Below are positions 1 through 11,334 of a stretch of 64,000 bases of DNA, in pieces. The stretch lies in NCBI GenBank assembly GCA_030015575.1, contig JASDDO010000016.1, positions 111,061,241 through 111,125,240 of the forward strand, given 5' to 3'. Made by a program: the position numbers and the translations under genes. The DNA is from Agapanthus africanus (taxonomy: Eukaryota > Streptophyta > Magnoliopsida > Asparagales > Amaryllidaceae). The notes under the pieces were generated by a model that had not been told where the DNA came from, ran no database searches, and was given only the letters and a program-made list of their open reading frames with translations. The stretch's first letter is position 1. Every line of letters starts with the position of its first letter.

Positions 1-898
1 TGGATTTTGATTTTAAGTTTGAATTTTTATGGATTTTGAAACATTTTTTGAGTTTGCTTTGAATTTTTATGGATTTTGAAACATTTTGAGTTTGAGTTTG
101 AGTTTGCTAAGGTAAAATGGGTAAGGCTTGGATTTTGAGTTTGCTTTGAATTTTTATGGATTTTGAAACATTTTTTGATGAATTTTTGAAGAGAAAAGAG
201 AGGTGACAAGGGGGGCTGCTGAATTAGGAGAAGTGGGGCTCGGCCAGCATGGTAGGGAATGAGGAGAGAGATTGAGGTGTTGAAAATGAGAAGAAAAAAA
301 CAAAGCCCACACCTCATTGACTTCTTTCAATATTAATATATCATTTTCCCTTTTTTCTTTGTGATTTTGAGTGTGATGAGTGAGTGTGGGGGCAGCCTAA
401 TGGGCTCGGCCAGCTAAGGAAGAGGGTGTGTATGGGTTTGGGTAATGTTTAAGGTGAAAAAATATCTCCCAAGTTCATTAAATGCAAGTTACATCAATTT
501 CAATTTACATAAACTTCACTATTTAAGCCTTTTCTATCATATTTTTCTAAAACCATTTGACAACTTCATTTCATTTCAGAAACAATATTTTACATGTTAG
601 TTTAATGTGTCATGATGCACAAAATTCGTATCAACCCATTCCAATTTGTAATTATCCCTAATTAAATGTATTAGTGACGGCTTAAAATAATATTAAAATA
701 ATTAATTTCAGAAAAAATTTCAATAAATTAGAAATTTTACAAGTGGCTCAATAAACACCAAATACTAGCAATTACATAGCTAGAATATGTATATTTAATT
801 TTATATTAAAAGATATTTATATCTTGATTTTTACGGAAAACACCCGTTATTTTACCGATTTTCCGAAATTTCACCTACACGATTTTCAAAACGTTAAA
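1..898 (-). repeat. 3' LTR of element A (partial)
   Basis: The segment is homologous to 22032-22834. Its right edge reads AACGTTAAA, where other copies have AACGTTACA, so the conserved TG start of the LTR (read on the minus strand) has been mutated. Positions 1-105 contain extra tandem copies of a roughly 60-bp AT-rich stretch (TTTGAATTTTTATGGATTTT motif) that the 5' LTR lacks, a local slippage expansion. A weak TATA-like CTTAAATAG lies on the minus strand at about 517-527. Confidence 0.85.
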
Positions 899-915
899 AT
901 CTTCCCCCTTAAAGA
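899..915 (-). other. Polypurine tract of element A
   Basis: On the minus strand this reads TTTAAGGGGGAAGAT directly before the LTR. It is the plus-strand priming site and matches the tracts of F (39264-39276) and G (51933-51945). The adjoining 3' untranslated segment to about 1030 is homologous to 39120-39263 of element F. Confidence 0.85.
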
Positions 916-1297
916 AATTCGGTCCCCGAATTTAAATTAAAACTCTCCCACATACTAAAACATTTCAGCAAAACAATCAAGTCGTCGGGGCTCCGAAATC
1001 ATAAATACATAAAACACATCGTAGCGCAATGCATGCGCATGAAAAACAAATATATAAACCAAAATCAAAACTCCGTCAAGCATCCCGCAATCATCGGAGT
1101 TATGGTGAAGACACCAATGTCAAGATCCAAAACGAAAATCAATATGATATACATCAAAACTATACCTGTAAACGTCAGAACTATACCGGTAAACATCATT
1201 AAAACATATGGAAGCAATGCATGCCAAACCTTTTTCAAATCGTTGTGCGATGTGTGTATCACTGCACAGTGGCGGACGTCCATTGTGAGAAAATAAC

Positions 1298-1307
1298 TAT
1301 ATATATA

Positions 1308-1350
<43 letters not shown>
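1298..1350. repeat. (TA)n microsatellite
   Basis: About 53 bp of nearly pure TA dinucleotide repeat inside the decayed internal region of A. The flanks 1031-1297 and 1351-1609 hold nothing I can assign. Confidence 0.9.
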
Positions 1351-1352
<2 letters not shown>

Positions 1353-1609
1353 TTTGTTTAACATACGCGTCCCGCCGTTTTGAAAACAATTTAGAAGGGT
1401 TTCCCTTTTAAACAGTTTTGTGTCATCACTGACACGTAGGTAAATACTGAGACTATAGCTCCTCCTTGGAAATCCCTTCGATAACTATCAATGCATGCAA
1501 AAATATACTCAGGTACTGTCCTCTGACTAGTCCTGCTCAGTAATAAACCAAATAGCAAGTATCATAAAATATACTGCTCCAAAAGAAATCAATCCTAAAT
1601 ATATATAAA

Positions 1610-2090
1610 TGCCACGTGCGTCTGGTGTTCACGGAAATCGAAATCCATGAATGTGCCATACATGTGCACATAAACAAAACCTGAGTGCAACGGGTGTGCA
1701 CGAAAACACCTGTCAAAGGCAACGTGTGTGCCTGACAGCAAAACCAGGTGCATCTGATATGCACGTAGAATCTCGATTTAGTGCATCTGATATGCACGAA
1801 GAATCTCGATTTAGTGCATCTAGTGTGCACCTAAATCGCATCAAGCGCCTTAAGTATGCGCAAAATCCAAATCAAGTGCACAATGTGCACGAAAACGAAT
1901 ATCGAATATCACAATCGAAATCGACGGTATACAACACATTTCAATAAAAATCCAAATCAGGTATACCGTGGTATAAAATCTCACCATCCTGTGCATCGGC
2001 GTGCACAAAAGCAAATCAAATACTAACAGTGCATGAAAACTATGCCGAAAGCATAAGTCAAATTATATGCATGCCCTAGGCATGAAATCA
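1610..2090. repeat. Array of short palindrome-bearing units
   Basis: About a dozen imperfect 30-40 bp units. Each contains a short inverted repeat, most often GTGCA-N(5-8)-TGCAC, spaced by AATCNNAATC-like linkers. Two adjacent units (about 1750-1815) share GTGCATCTGATATGCAC. Other units keep the pairing but change the stem: GCGC..GCGC near 1845, TATGC..GCATA near 2041, CATGCC..GGCATG near 2070, CTGTCA..TGACAG near 1710-1738, and ACGGTATAC..GTATACCGT between about 1923 and 1970. No coding signal is seen. It is not a CRISPR array: units vary, spacers are not unique sequence of fixed length, and the host is eukaryotic. Confidence 0.7.
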
Positions 2091-2099
2091 AATATCATG

Positions 2100-3452
2100 A
2101 AATTCGGTCATCAAAACTCAATCATGAAATAAATCACCCAAAATACTGAAATCCAAAGTGACGGATACGTGATAGTCAATCACAAAATCACAAATCATAA
2201 ATACTGTCGTCGATATGTCCGTCCTTCAAAGTCGAGAAGGTGTTGGTGCATCCAATGCTAGCAGAGCAAGATATCTACTTGCCTTCTGATCATGGCCTAT
2301 CGCCTGGTGCCCTTAGGCTCTCGTCTCTCACTGCGAATTGCTAAGTACATAGTTCCTCGGCTCAACGTTCCAATATGAAAACGATAACGAAGCAGTCCGC
2401 TCTGACACATCCTCTAAAGATCTCTAGCCAACTATCATGGTCACTCATAACATGTCTCGTCAATGATGCCGAACTCTGGCCTGCTGGGTGTGTGCAATGT
2501 GACCGCTCCTGGGTCCAAGTCTTCTCGTATAGTATTCCAGAAAGGTCATGTCGAGGTCTCTCTCAAATCTCATTTCTGCCGAACTGCCCGGAAGTTATCA
2601 TCCTCTTACTATATCTATTTCTTGTTCCGGAACAGCTGCATACCCATTACGACTCTTTCTGGAAGATATATCCGTATACAATGCCTCTGAATGCGTATCC
2701 CATCTCTGATGTCGGCGGAGTGGAACATCATCTCATCAAGATCTTGTATGAACCTCTTACTTCACTTTTCTCTAATGTCGACTGCTTCGGACTCGTCTCT
2801 TCGTGGCTGCATGGACTGCGCTCTAACGGCTATACTCGTATCTGGAGACTCCCAAGCAATGTATCCTATCATATGATATCTGAATGATGTCGAACTTTTC
2901 GATCAATTCATCGAGGTTCCATAATCCCCCAAGAGCTCAACATCTTGGGTACAGTTTAATAGTATCGAATATATACCACAGCACCTATGGATCAACCGTA
3001 GAAGGGCAGACCTAAGCCTCACTAATGGCACCGCTGAACTGCTACTAACCCTAGAGTTCACCGGCGTTCCATGGTCATTAAGTCGAGTTAGGGTTTCATT
3101 CTTCTAGAGGGTCCATAGAATTGCTTGCATTGTTTTCCGAATACTTTAAACTTGGAAAATGGGTTCCTGACATTCGATCGTCTCTATCGACTCTCAACGT
3201 ATCCGCGTGAAGTCGTCTATAGCTGGAATCAATCAATCTGATGATCTCGCATCGGGGTAGGCAATGAATCACATGTCCCAGTCTTTCATCTCTGGTGACT
3301 AGCGATCTCCTATCATATCTCGAAGTATAACTCATGTGGCGTTAGCTTCAAACATCTGGGGCGATATCTTTTCATTCGCCAAAATCACTGGCTCATTCAT
3401 CTGCACGCTGAACAGTGCCTCAATCATCAAAATAATCTGTGCTCTAACGGTC
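2100..3452 (-). pseudogene. Decayed pol remnant of element A
   Basis: There is no long frame on the minus strand. By position this should be the 3' pol region of A. Short nucleotide stretches on the minus strand resemble the integrase C-terminal part of element G, for example GCATTGTATACGG near 2680, which G has as GCATTGTATGGGAGG after its DD35E domain. The resemblance is patchy and I cannot align the whole stretch by eye. The forward-strand frames here (up to 170 codons) have no family resemblance and are treated as chance. Confidence 0.4.
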
Positions 3453-3457
3453 ATCAC

Positions 3458-5591
3458 TGTAAGTGCACGGCGGCGCCCCGGCCGTCGATCCGATGCCGGA
3501 AACGCGAAAACGAAAAACTTTGCAAACTAGCAAACCGGCACCACCGCGCACTTTTACCCGGATCGTGCCATTAACCTAACTAATAGCTAACTACAAGATG
3601 GGAAGAGAGATATACCGAGCGATCCGTGTCCTTCGGTCTTCTCGTCGTCGTCCCGATCTCCCCGCGGAATCTCCGGTCTCCACCTCGTCGCCGGAAGGGC
3701 ACCACGTCGCCGGCTTCTTTTACGGGCTCCCACCTCTATACCGAGGCAACTCGGGCACGAAATTGGGGAGTCAACGTGCCCAAGAATTGCTGTAGAATAA
3801 ATGTGGATTACTTTGTCTCTTTGGGGTTGTGGAGGTTGCCATTTGGTGGAGGAATGATATGAGCTTATGGAGATGGAACTTGTGGGATTTTACAACGCCA
3901 AAAATCAAGAAAACCCCACCACAAGAATTTGGGACAGCCCCACTATCACTTGGCCGGCCATGTATTTTGAGGGAATGAGGAGAGAGTGAATAATCAAGGG
4001 GGGAAAACTATCATCCAAAGGAAAGAGAAAAAGGATATGATGATCAAGAATCATTTCAACAAAAACCTCACTCCAAAAAGCCCATCATCACTACACAAGT
4101 CAAGCAATCATGAACCATGGAAAGTCAAGGGATGGAGCTCCATCATGAAACCATCATGATACAAAAGTATGCAAAGACAACCCTCCAAATAGCTAATTTT
4201 CACAAATGCAAATAAGCCCTCCTTCACCAATCTTCGGCCAATGAAAGATACAAAGAAATATGGCCGAAACGGAAAGCAAACTGGCAACTCCAAAAAACTG
4301 ATCCCGTAATAAATTACAGGAAAACCCCGCTACTGTATATACATACCCGCATTTGTATTCCGACCGAATACAAATGCACTGAGACAAATTCTACACTGTA
4401 CTATACTAAGATCTGGCTTAAACCAAAGCCCGCTAGTATATCCGTCCGATCATGATCCGTGCAATACCGCACGCATCTGATCGAACCCTGCCATATCTCC
4501 ATACGGCCTCTACAGCGTTTCGCCCGAAAACTTGAGCAACTGTCTGTGGGGGACTCTAAAGACTCGTCAATACTATGGCTGTGGATTTAACCACTAGCAC
4601 GTCAGAGGTATTAGCCATACGTGACGGGCTACCAGCTATTGACCATAAGGGATGTCGATGAGCGAACTCATCCTGACACCCTACTAAGCCTGTCAGTGAC
4701 AATATCCGTACAGTCCGGTCCGTTCGTCTATGAGCATCGCATGGCGGGCCTAGGGGTTGGTAAAAGTCAGATCCCCAAAAGCGGTACAAGTCGTGTCAGA
4801 GATCAGCCCAGAACACCTTGAGATACTACTGGAATACCTACCAGTAAATCTCCTGCCTTGGCCAAGGACTTTTCATGTTCTGGCTCTCCTAGACACACCG
4901 CGACCTCACCCCCAATACCGGGAGAGACGAACCCCTGAAGATCCGCTCATTGCCTCCATGTGGCTCGGGACTGTACCCAACTAAAACCTGTTTGCACGTC
5001 TCCTTTGAGCGTGGTAGGGTAGTAATCAAAGTACAGTGGGAACTCACACGAGACAAATGACGATCCTTAGGTCGATGAACTAACCTGTACACATGTCACC
5101 AGGGAACTGCCATCTGACGTCAGGTATAAGACTAACTAGCATGTTCCCGGCGAGTCCTGTCCGGTGTACTCATAACCCAATGAGCACCTGTATACATCTT
5201 AGGTGAACCAACTGACACCAGTGGCTTGTGAGACCGGCCACCGCCCCTCGTCGGGGTCTCGACTGTATACACTAGTCTACTCTGGAGTATCGATGCCCTG
5301 TCTCGAAACTCCCACGACCAGGGACCTTTTAAGGATGTGCTTATAGACTACCAGCTCCCACGTATATGATCGCCCTCATACTGCTGGCAGTCAAGCAAGA
5401 ATCCTAGGGGCTCTATCAACGTGCAATAGTGACCCGTCAGGTCACCTAAAGCGGTACACGATGATAAAGATAAACCAGATAGCATACTATCATTTTGAGG
5501 AAGACTGTTCTACTGGGACAGGTCCTCCCTCAATCATTGCAATCACGTGCCTGTGATCCAATAATTGACTCTGAGGGCACTATCTCCAACA
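3458..5591 (-). repeat. 3' LTR of the copia element
   Basis: 2134 bp, bounded by TGTAAG and CCAACA on the plus strand (TG..CA ends on the minus strand). Near-identical copy at 11335-13469. The small forward frames inside it are shared by both copies and have no recognisable product. Confidence 0.93.
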
Positions 5592-5603
5592 ATCTCCCAC
5601 TTG
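5592..5603 (-). other. Polypurine tract of the copia element
   Basis: Minus strand reads AAGTGGGAGAT immediately before the LTR start TGTTGG. The form is typical of Angela/BARE-type copia elements. Confidence 0.8.
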
Positions 5604-6326
5604 CACTCAAGGCTAATTATTGCGATGTCGCATACTCACAGCCCGTGTGATACCGAACACCCAACTCCTCTACTAGTCAGTCTCACAAAGCCCGTTTGCG
5701 AAACTATTGCGTTCGAGGAATAGCATCAGCGAGTGGATCCGATTTGATGTTTCTTTATATGTCTCTCTTAATCTCAAGTTCGCGGAAAAACCCATCTCCC
5801 GAAATGAGCAATACCTGTCTCAGAATGTGTCTGGATGTCTGATGGGACCTAGCTCATAAATGAACTCCAAATCCAAACTTCTTAGACTGTATCGTCAACT
5901 GAACTTAATCGGTATCCTGTGCCATGGCTCCCTCAGTATTGCCTTGGACCACCTGTCCAAAATACTGCCCCTCGTCAGAAGGAAAAACTATAACTCTGAC
6001 AACCTCCCTGTCGTCCAGGTCACCTTGGAAGTCTGGAATGATAACTGTCTCCCGAATGAGGCTGTCGTTATCATATCCCTAGAATATTCACTTATGTTAT
6101 AAAACTGCTTCCGACTGCTTCTCCAGGATTGGATCAATATCAACTTATTGCATCTAGTGCAAGAACAACATTTGGTGTGGTACTTGACATCTCATGATTG
6201 ACTCAATTGCCTGAGTAAGTGATCTACCAATCATGCACATCCCTCTCCCCTTTAGTCTGTAAGACACCTTTAGAGAGGGTGACTCCATCACCTGCAGGTA
6301 CACTACCGTGCCAGGAGTCGTCCATT

Positions 6327-7160
6327 CTAAATACTCTTAGAATGCTGTCTAAGTACCCTGATTGGGAAACCACCCAAATCTAGATCTAAAACCATAGATC
6401 TAGTAATCAGTATGTCTGATATAATGTCCAAGTCCCATGTGGAGAAACCACTGTGTGACGACCAAAGTATAACCGATCGTAGTGTAGGAATATCATTTCC
6501 CACTCTGTGTATGTCATCCAAATACCATGACATCACACCCTACTACCTTCTTAACAGATCCATCCCCTATTCTGATGAAGTCAAACCTATGACTTGCACG
6601 TCAGAAATAGATGATCTTTCTCCGCTACATCTGCTTTAGTCTATAAATAGACATAAGCCGCCTGTCCACCAATGCTTCCGCTGCTCCCACTGACTACGAC
6701 AACCCTCTGGCAGAGTCATATAAACGTACACTTCTAAAGCAAGTTTATAATGGCGCTATACTCATTCTCCTGCCGGGTCTCACAGTCTGGAACAACAGCA
6801 ATGGCAAGTGTGGGTAAACAAGAACCTCCCTGTCACCATCTTTGAGGCTACTGGAGTACCTCTCGGGTGCCTGAGGTTACCCACCTTATCTGCGGAGTGG
6901 CCAATGGAATGTCAATCCAGATTGAATCTTTAGGTTCCTTATCAAATCTTCAGTAATCGTTTGCGGTTCTGGAATCACTTCCAGTTCTACCATACTCCCA
7001 CTACTGTTTTCTGAAAAAATCCATTTTTATTAAAACTGTGGCGAGTCTAGAACAATATCACTATTGATCTTCCAGATGGTAGAAAGTCAACCCTCTTCAT
7101 AGCCTAGGTCAACCCACAAACAGCCATTACAGAAACGTGCCTTGAGTTGTCCAGAGTTTG
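6327..7160 (-). pseudogene. Copia reverse transcriptase remnant
   Basis: On the minus strand a short frame starting at 6536 reads YLDDIHRVGNDIPTLRSV: the YxDD catalytic box followed by the GNDIPTL run typical of Angela-type copia RT. Upstream on the same strand, near 7087-7150, KAR..CNG..VDLGYEEG resembles the N-terminal RT motif (substrate lysine region and the VDYEE-like run). The spacing of about 600-650 bp between the two fits one RT domain. Stops and frame changes separate them. Downstream (about 5650-6326) would be RNase H by position, but I could not read it. Gag, protease and integrase are not recognisable in 7200-11320. Confidence 0.65.
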
Positions 7161-8160
7161 GTTTTAAGCATAGGCCGGACAACTCCCCGTACCTTAACAT
7201 CGTTAAGATATGAACTGTTCTATATCCAATATAGAACCAGAGGCACTGATTTAATTGAACCAGATTCAAATCATGCAGCTGTCTCCAGTGCATGTCAACT
7301 AAATGGAAGGAGGCCGATCAGCGTTACTCAACTTAGGAATGCTTCCAATTATGAGTAACCTGAAAGAGAAGCAAGTTCTCTTAATCATTACTATCAACTG
7401 AATACCATACACAAGTATCTACATCTTCGATCACTTTGAATAATCCCGATACTTGCAATACCTGGTTCTCTACTTTATTCAAATACCTATAACTTCTCAA
7501 AATTCAGACCCTGTGTTTCCACGAAACACTTGTCTAAAAACTAGAGAAGTCATAAGTAAACGGAATATAGTACGAGGACCAACCCCTCTGTCCTGATGGA
7601 CCCTGGACAACATACAATACTATGTATAAGTCCCTTGAGTCTGATAACTCACTCCCTGTGTGTTGCAGGTTGAAAACTGTACTTATGGTTATGAAGAATT
7701 ATACCGCTGTTTAATGCTCCTTACCTAACCATCCACTGATATAGGTAAATGTCGTAGACATAATTTCAAAAAGGTATATCTCACTCTATAAAAATAGACG
7801 TACAGATATATCAATTTGAAATTGGTGCATGACAGCGGATATTCAAAACCAAATTTTTGCCGTCCGGCAAACAACCCAGGTGACTTCCTCAAATATCACC
7901 GATTACAACGAATCCCGATATTATGAGGATGATCACCTAATTCCCAATAACTTTCTCCCACTCATCATCTGTAAAACCATACAGATGTGATAATCATACC
8001 TGGTAAATACATACCCTGGAGAAAGTGTCTAATTGGGAAATCAGTTTTCCTTTAACAGCACACAGTGAAACTGAAACATTGAAATGTTTCGATGGGGTAT
8101 CCCGGTATTCCTAGTAATGCATCTTCCATTATCCAGGTTCACGACTGTAACCGTATAATT

Positions 8161-8940
8161 CTTTGCCACCTCTCCAAATCCCTTTATATGTCTTTAGTCG
8201 TTACCTTCTGTACACCCCTTTAGGCCAAATGGTTTTCTTCCTTCCCTACCGTTCGGCACCAGCCTATGGTTTGAAAGAAGACTATCCAATAAGCATAATG
8301 GGTGTACTGTCCTAATCCTAGGAGCACTCGCAATGCGAGAGAAGGTGAAGATAAAAGACAACCGAATAAACCTTATTCCTATTTCTCCTGAACCAGAATC
8401 TATCCCCGAACTGGAACAAGTTCCTTCCGAGTTCGTATATAACCATACGATGGAGTATCCAATAAACTGTGGATCTTCATAGTGATACGGAGTGTTCTGG
8501 AGAAATACAAAGGTGATTTCAGGATTGGCGAAGAAAAACTTGGTTTGGTCGTGAATATCAGTCGCAATTTACTTTGCCCTCTTACTAATCCCTTGATATG
8601 TCTTTACTTAATACCTTCTGTACACCATCGTTATGCTAATTGGTTTTCTTTATTCTCCACCGTTCGGCACCAGCCTAAGGTTTGGAAGAAGACTATCCAA
8701 TTTGCGTAATGGGTGTACTATCTCCTAAACCAAGGAGTACTCACAACCTGAGAGAAGGTAAAAAGAAAAGACAACTGAATAGTCCTATCCGTTTTCTCCA
8801 GAACCGGAAACCATCCTCGAATAAATTCCTTCGAGTTCGTATATAACCATACGATGGTTTTGTCCAATGGAAGTGGAGGTTCGTAGTATACGGGGTGTCC
8901 TAGAGAAAAGGGTAAAAGTAGGAGTGGCAAAGAGGTTTGC
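8161..8940. repeat. Diverged tandem duplication (unit about 405 bp) in copia interior
   Basis: The segment beginning CTTTGCCACCTCT at 8163 recurs at about 8573. Shared landmarks include CCGTTCGGCACCAGCCTA, GAAGACTATCCAAT, AATGGGTGTACT and GAGAGAAGGT. Offsets between landmarks are 400-412 bp. Copies are clearly diverged, more than the two LTRs are. Confidence 0.75.
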
Positions 8941-9679
8941 AACTCTGACAATCCAAAAGCCAGTGTTTAAGAAGGTTCGGTTAACTTGGTCACTGAGTCA
9001 TAGTCTTAGGGTCGGGTCAATGGTCGCTGCCGAAGAGAGAGAGAAAAGAAACACTCAGCGTGCACTCTAACCTAGATCAGAATGGTCACCAATTTATCTA
9101 ATCTGGAAACCTCCCACTGTACCGTCAAATTCTCCTCCAAACCTGAAAGAAGAATTAGTCGGGATCACCCGAGGAGTAAACCAACTCATCAGTGGGAATC
9201 GGGATCCAACTATCATCGCATGACAACGTGACGGAATCCGCTCACGTTATCACACTCCAGAAGGTATGCGCATATCTGGCAAGTTTCAGTTTCTTTAGAA
9301 ACTCCCGATGTGGATTTTTGCCCCATGCTCTTATGACCTTGGCGTGAGGTCAAAATATCATAAGTCATATGTCAAGTTCTACCCGTCATTGTCCAGGTTA
9401 ATTTGAACCCACCCGTACATACCCTTGACGTAGGCCAAAATAGTAGTACGACTGTCCCAAACCAACGCATCTATCTATGCAACAGATAAATACCCAGCAG
9501 CTACCAATCACTATGCCTTGGCGTGAGGTCAAAATACATAGCTTGAATACTACCGAATATTTAACTGAAATGATGGAGGTCTACGAATGGTTTCTGGCGA
9601 AAACCTTTAACGTAATGAACTTGATATCGTTGAAGGAACCGGATAGCTTTTAAAAATATAGTGACGAAAACATTTGCTA

Positions 9680-9915
9680 AAGAGGTCACTCCCGGTGAAG
9701 GGATCTCGGCTCTTTCCCCGTAGAATGAGGTGCAGGATATTCCAATTGAATACCACGATGCAAAGCAAAAGTAAACGGCTATAGTGAAGTTCTTGCCCTG
9801 ACGCAAACTTCTGTCCAAGGGGTCACTCCCGGTGAAGGGATCTCGGCCCTTGCCTCGTCGACTGAGGAGCAGGATATTCGAACTGAATACCACTGTGCAA
9901 AACAAAAGTGAACGT
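9680..9915. repeat. Tandem duplication (unit about 135 bp) in copia interior
   Basis: GGTCACTCCCGGTGAAGG followed by GATCTCGG occurs at about 9686 and 9819, each followed by a variant of GCAGGATATTC..GAATACCAC and then AAAAGT(A)AACG. A related motif, CCTTGGCGTGAGGTCAAAAT, occurs at about 9338 and 9513. Confidence 0.75.
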
Positions 9916-10808
9916 CCTTGCAATAACAGCTTTTTGAAAAGTGTTCCAACAACATCAGATTAGGTTTGTTTTTAACTTGCATTGATCCGAATCAACGAAG
10001 TCCCATCAATTGATCACACCACAAAGAATGAAAATAATGACGTACGTATATGCCATCCGCATTCGCCACTGGGTCCCGTCATTACCCGTTAGGTTAGCTA
10101 ACTAACGACAGAGCGGGGACTGGACTAGCGCGGATGCAAAACATATACAACATCTACTAGTATATATATCAATATATAATATTTCGCTCAAGGCGTGATA
10201 AAATGCAACATCACAGAAATGTAATTAGCATCACAGAACAATACAAATATCTGGGATCCCCGGGTTTCACAGAGCCACTACTGAAACCCGACGTTCCCCT
10301 GGTCGTGTGGATAGCCTGTGCAATGAAATCCTAGACCCCTACGGGCGCGGCAAGTTACCCGCCAAAACCTGAAGCGGGGCAGCCCCCTTCAGCAACGTGA
10401 ATGGACCACCCAGCACTTCACGGAATCCGGTAACTTGGGCACCCCTCCTGGATCAACGTGTACCCCCTACGAGTGCGGCGAATAGCCCGCTAATTCTAGA
10501 GTAAAGCCCCCTCCGTCTCAATGCCATGAGATGCGGGCTTGTTGCCCTCTAGAACCCGGCTATCCGTGCACCCCACCTTGGGGTAATCCCAGTACAGAAA
10601 GTAAAATATACATACAACGGGTACATCGACCGCAACCTGGTCGTGCCCCAAAATAATAATATACAATCAGGCAGTGACGGCAGTCCACATGTCGGACGCT
10701 CGCCCCGCAATATCAAATGTACATAATACAACAAAAACTGTACTAGCATTGCATCCAGGCTATCCCCCACGACCAATCCGCAACATCACAGCAATACACA
10801 GAACATCA

Positions 10809-10890
10809 ACGTGAATGTCACGTTCGCAAATCCGTCTAATCGGGCTATAGCAGTTAGACAGGATTTACCGATCGAGTGACATTCACGGTC
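10809..10890. other. Long imperfect hairpin in copia 5' region
   Basis: CGTGAATGTCAC (about 10811) pairs with GTGACATTCACG (about 10877), and inside it AAATCC-GTCTAA pairs with TTAGAC-AGGATTT. This gives an interrupted stem spanning about 80 nt. Confidence 0.6.
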
Positions 10891-11079
10891 GCGGATATAA
10901 TGTAAATACTGTGAACCAATGTGTTTAAAATATCCGATCGATCAAATTTACCAAGTGGGCCCCAAGCACTACTGTAGCACTCAAAGAAATCTGGGCCCAA
11001 AAAAATAACATTCCAAAAACCCTATTTTCAAGTCAGGAGGCCTCTGTAAAATTTGGGGGCCATGAACAGTGAAAAGAGC

Positions 11080-11117
11080 GGCGGAACCGCGGCCCAAGCA
11101 TGGGTTTGGCCGCGGTT
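11080..11117. other. Perfect 12-bp GC-rich hairpin near copia primer site
   Basis: GGAACCGCGGCC and GGCCGCGGTTCC form a perfect inverted repeat around a loop of about 13 nt. It lies about 210 bp downstream of the primer site in element sense. Each arm itself contains the palindrome CCGCGG. Confidence 0.75.
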
Positions 11118-11320
11118 CCACGGTGGTATAGACTGTTCAAGAGACCAAATTTTCCCAGAACTCTTATAACACCTTGCACATCATTCTGAAACAACCTGAA
11201 AAAATTTTAGACTCCAAAAAAATTTCAACAGAAACTGTGCAACTTGAAATCGGGTTTTCGGGATTTTGTTCGATCGAAAGAGTAAACACATTAGACCAAG
11301 CTAGACAAGGTTAATGGCGA

Positions 11321-11333
11321 GGCTCTGATACCA
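11321..11333 (-). other. Primer binding site (tRNA-iMet) of the copia element
   Basis: Minus strand reads TGGTATCAGAGCC, one base from the 5' LTR end, complementary to the 3' end of initiator tRNA-Met. Confidence 0.9.
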
Positions 11334-11334
11334 C

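Noticed and set aside
1610-2090. CRISPR-like array
   Set aside because: Repeats are palindromic and variable with no unique spacers of fixed length, in a plant retroelement context.
2375-2887. 170-codon forward frame
   Set aside because: No family resemblance. It opposes the direction of element A, and two other frames overlap it. Most likely chance.
3096-3335. 79-codon minus frame as part of element A integrase
   Set aside because: Some arginine-rich similarity to the pre-integrase region of G, but no conserved histidine or cysteine pairs could be placed.
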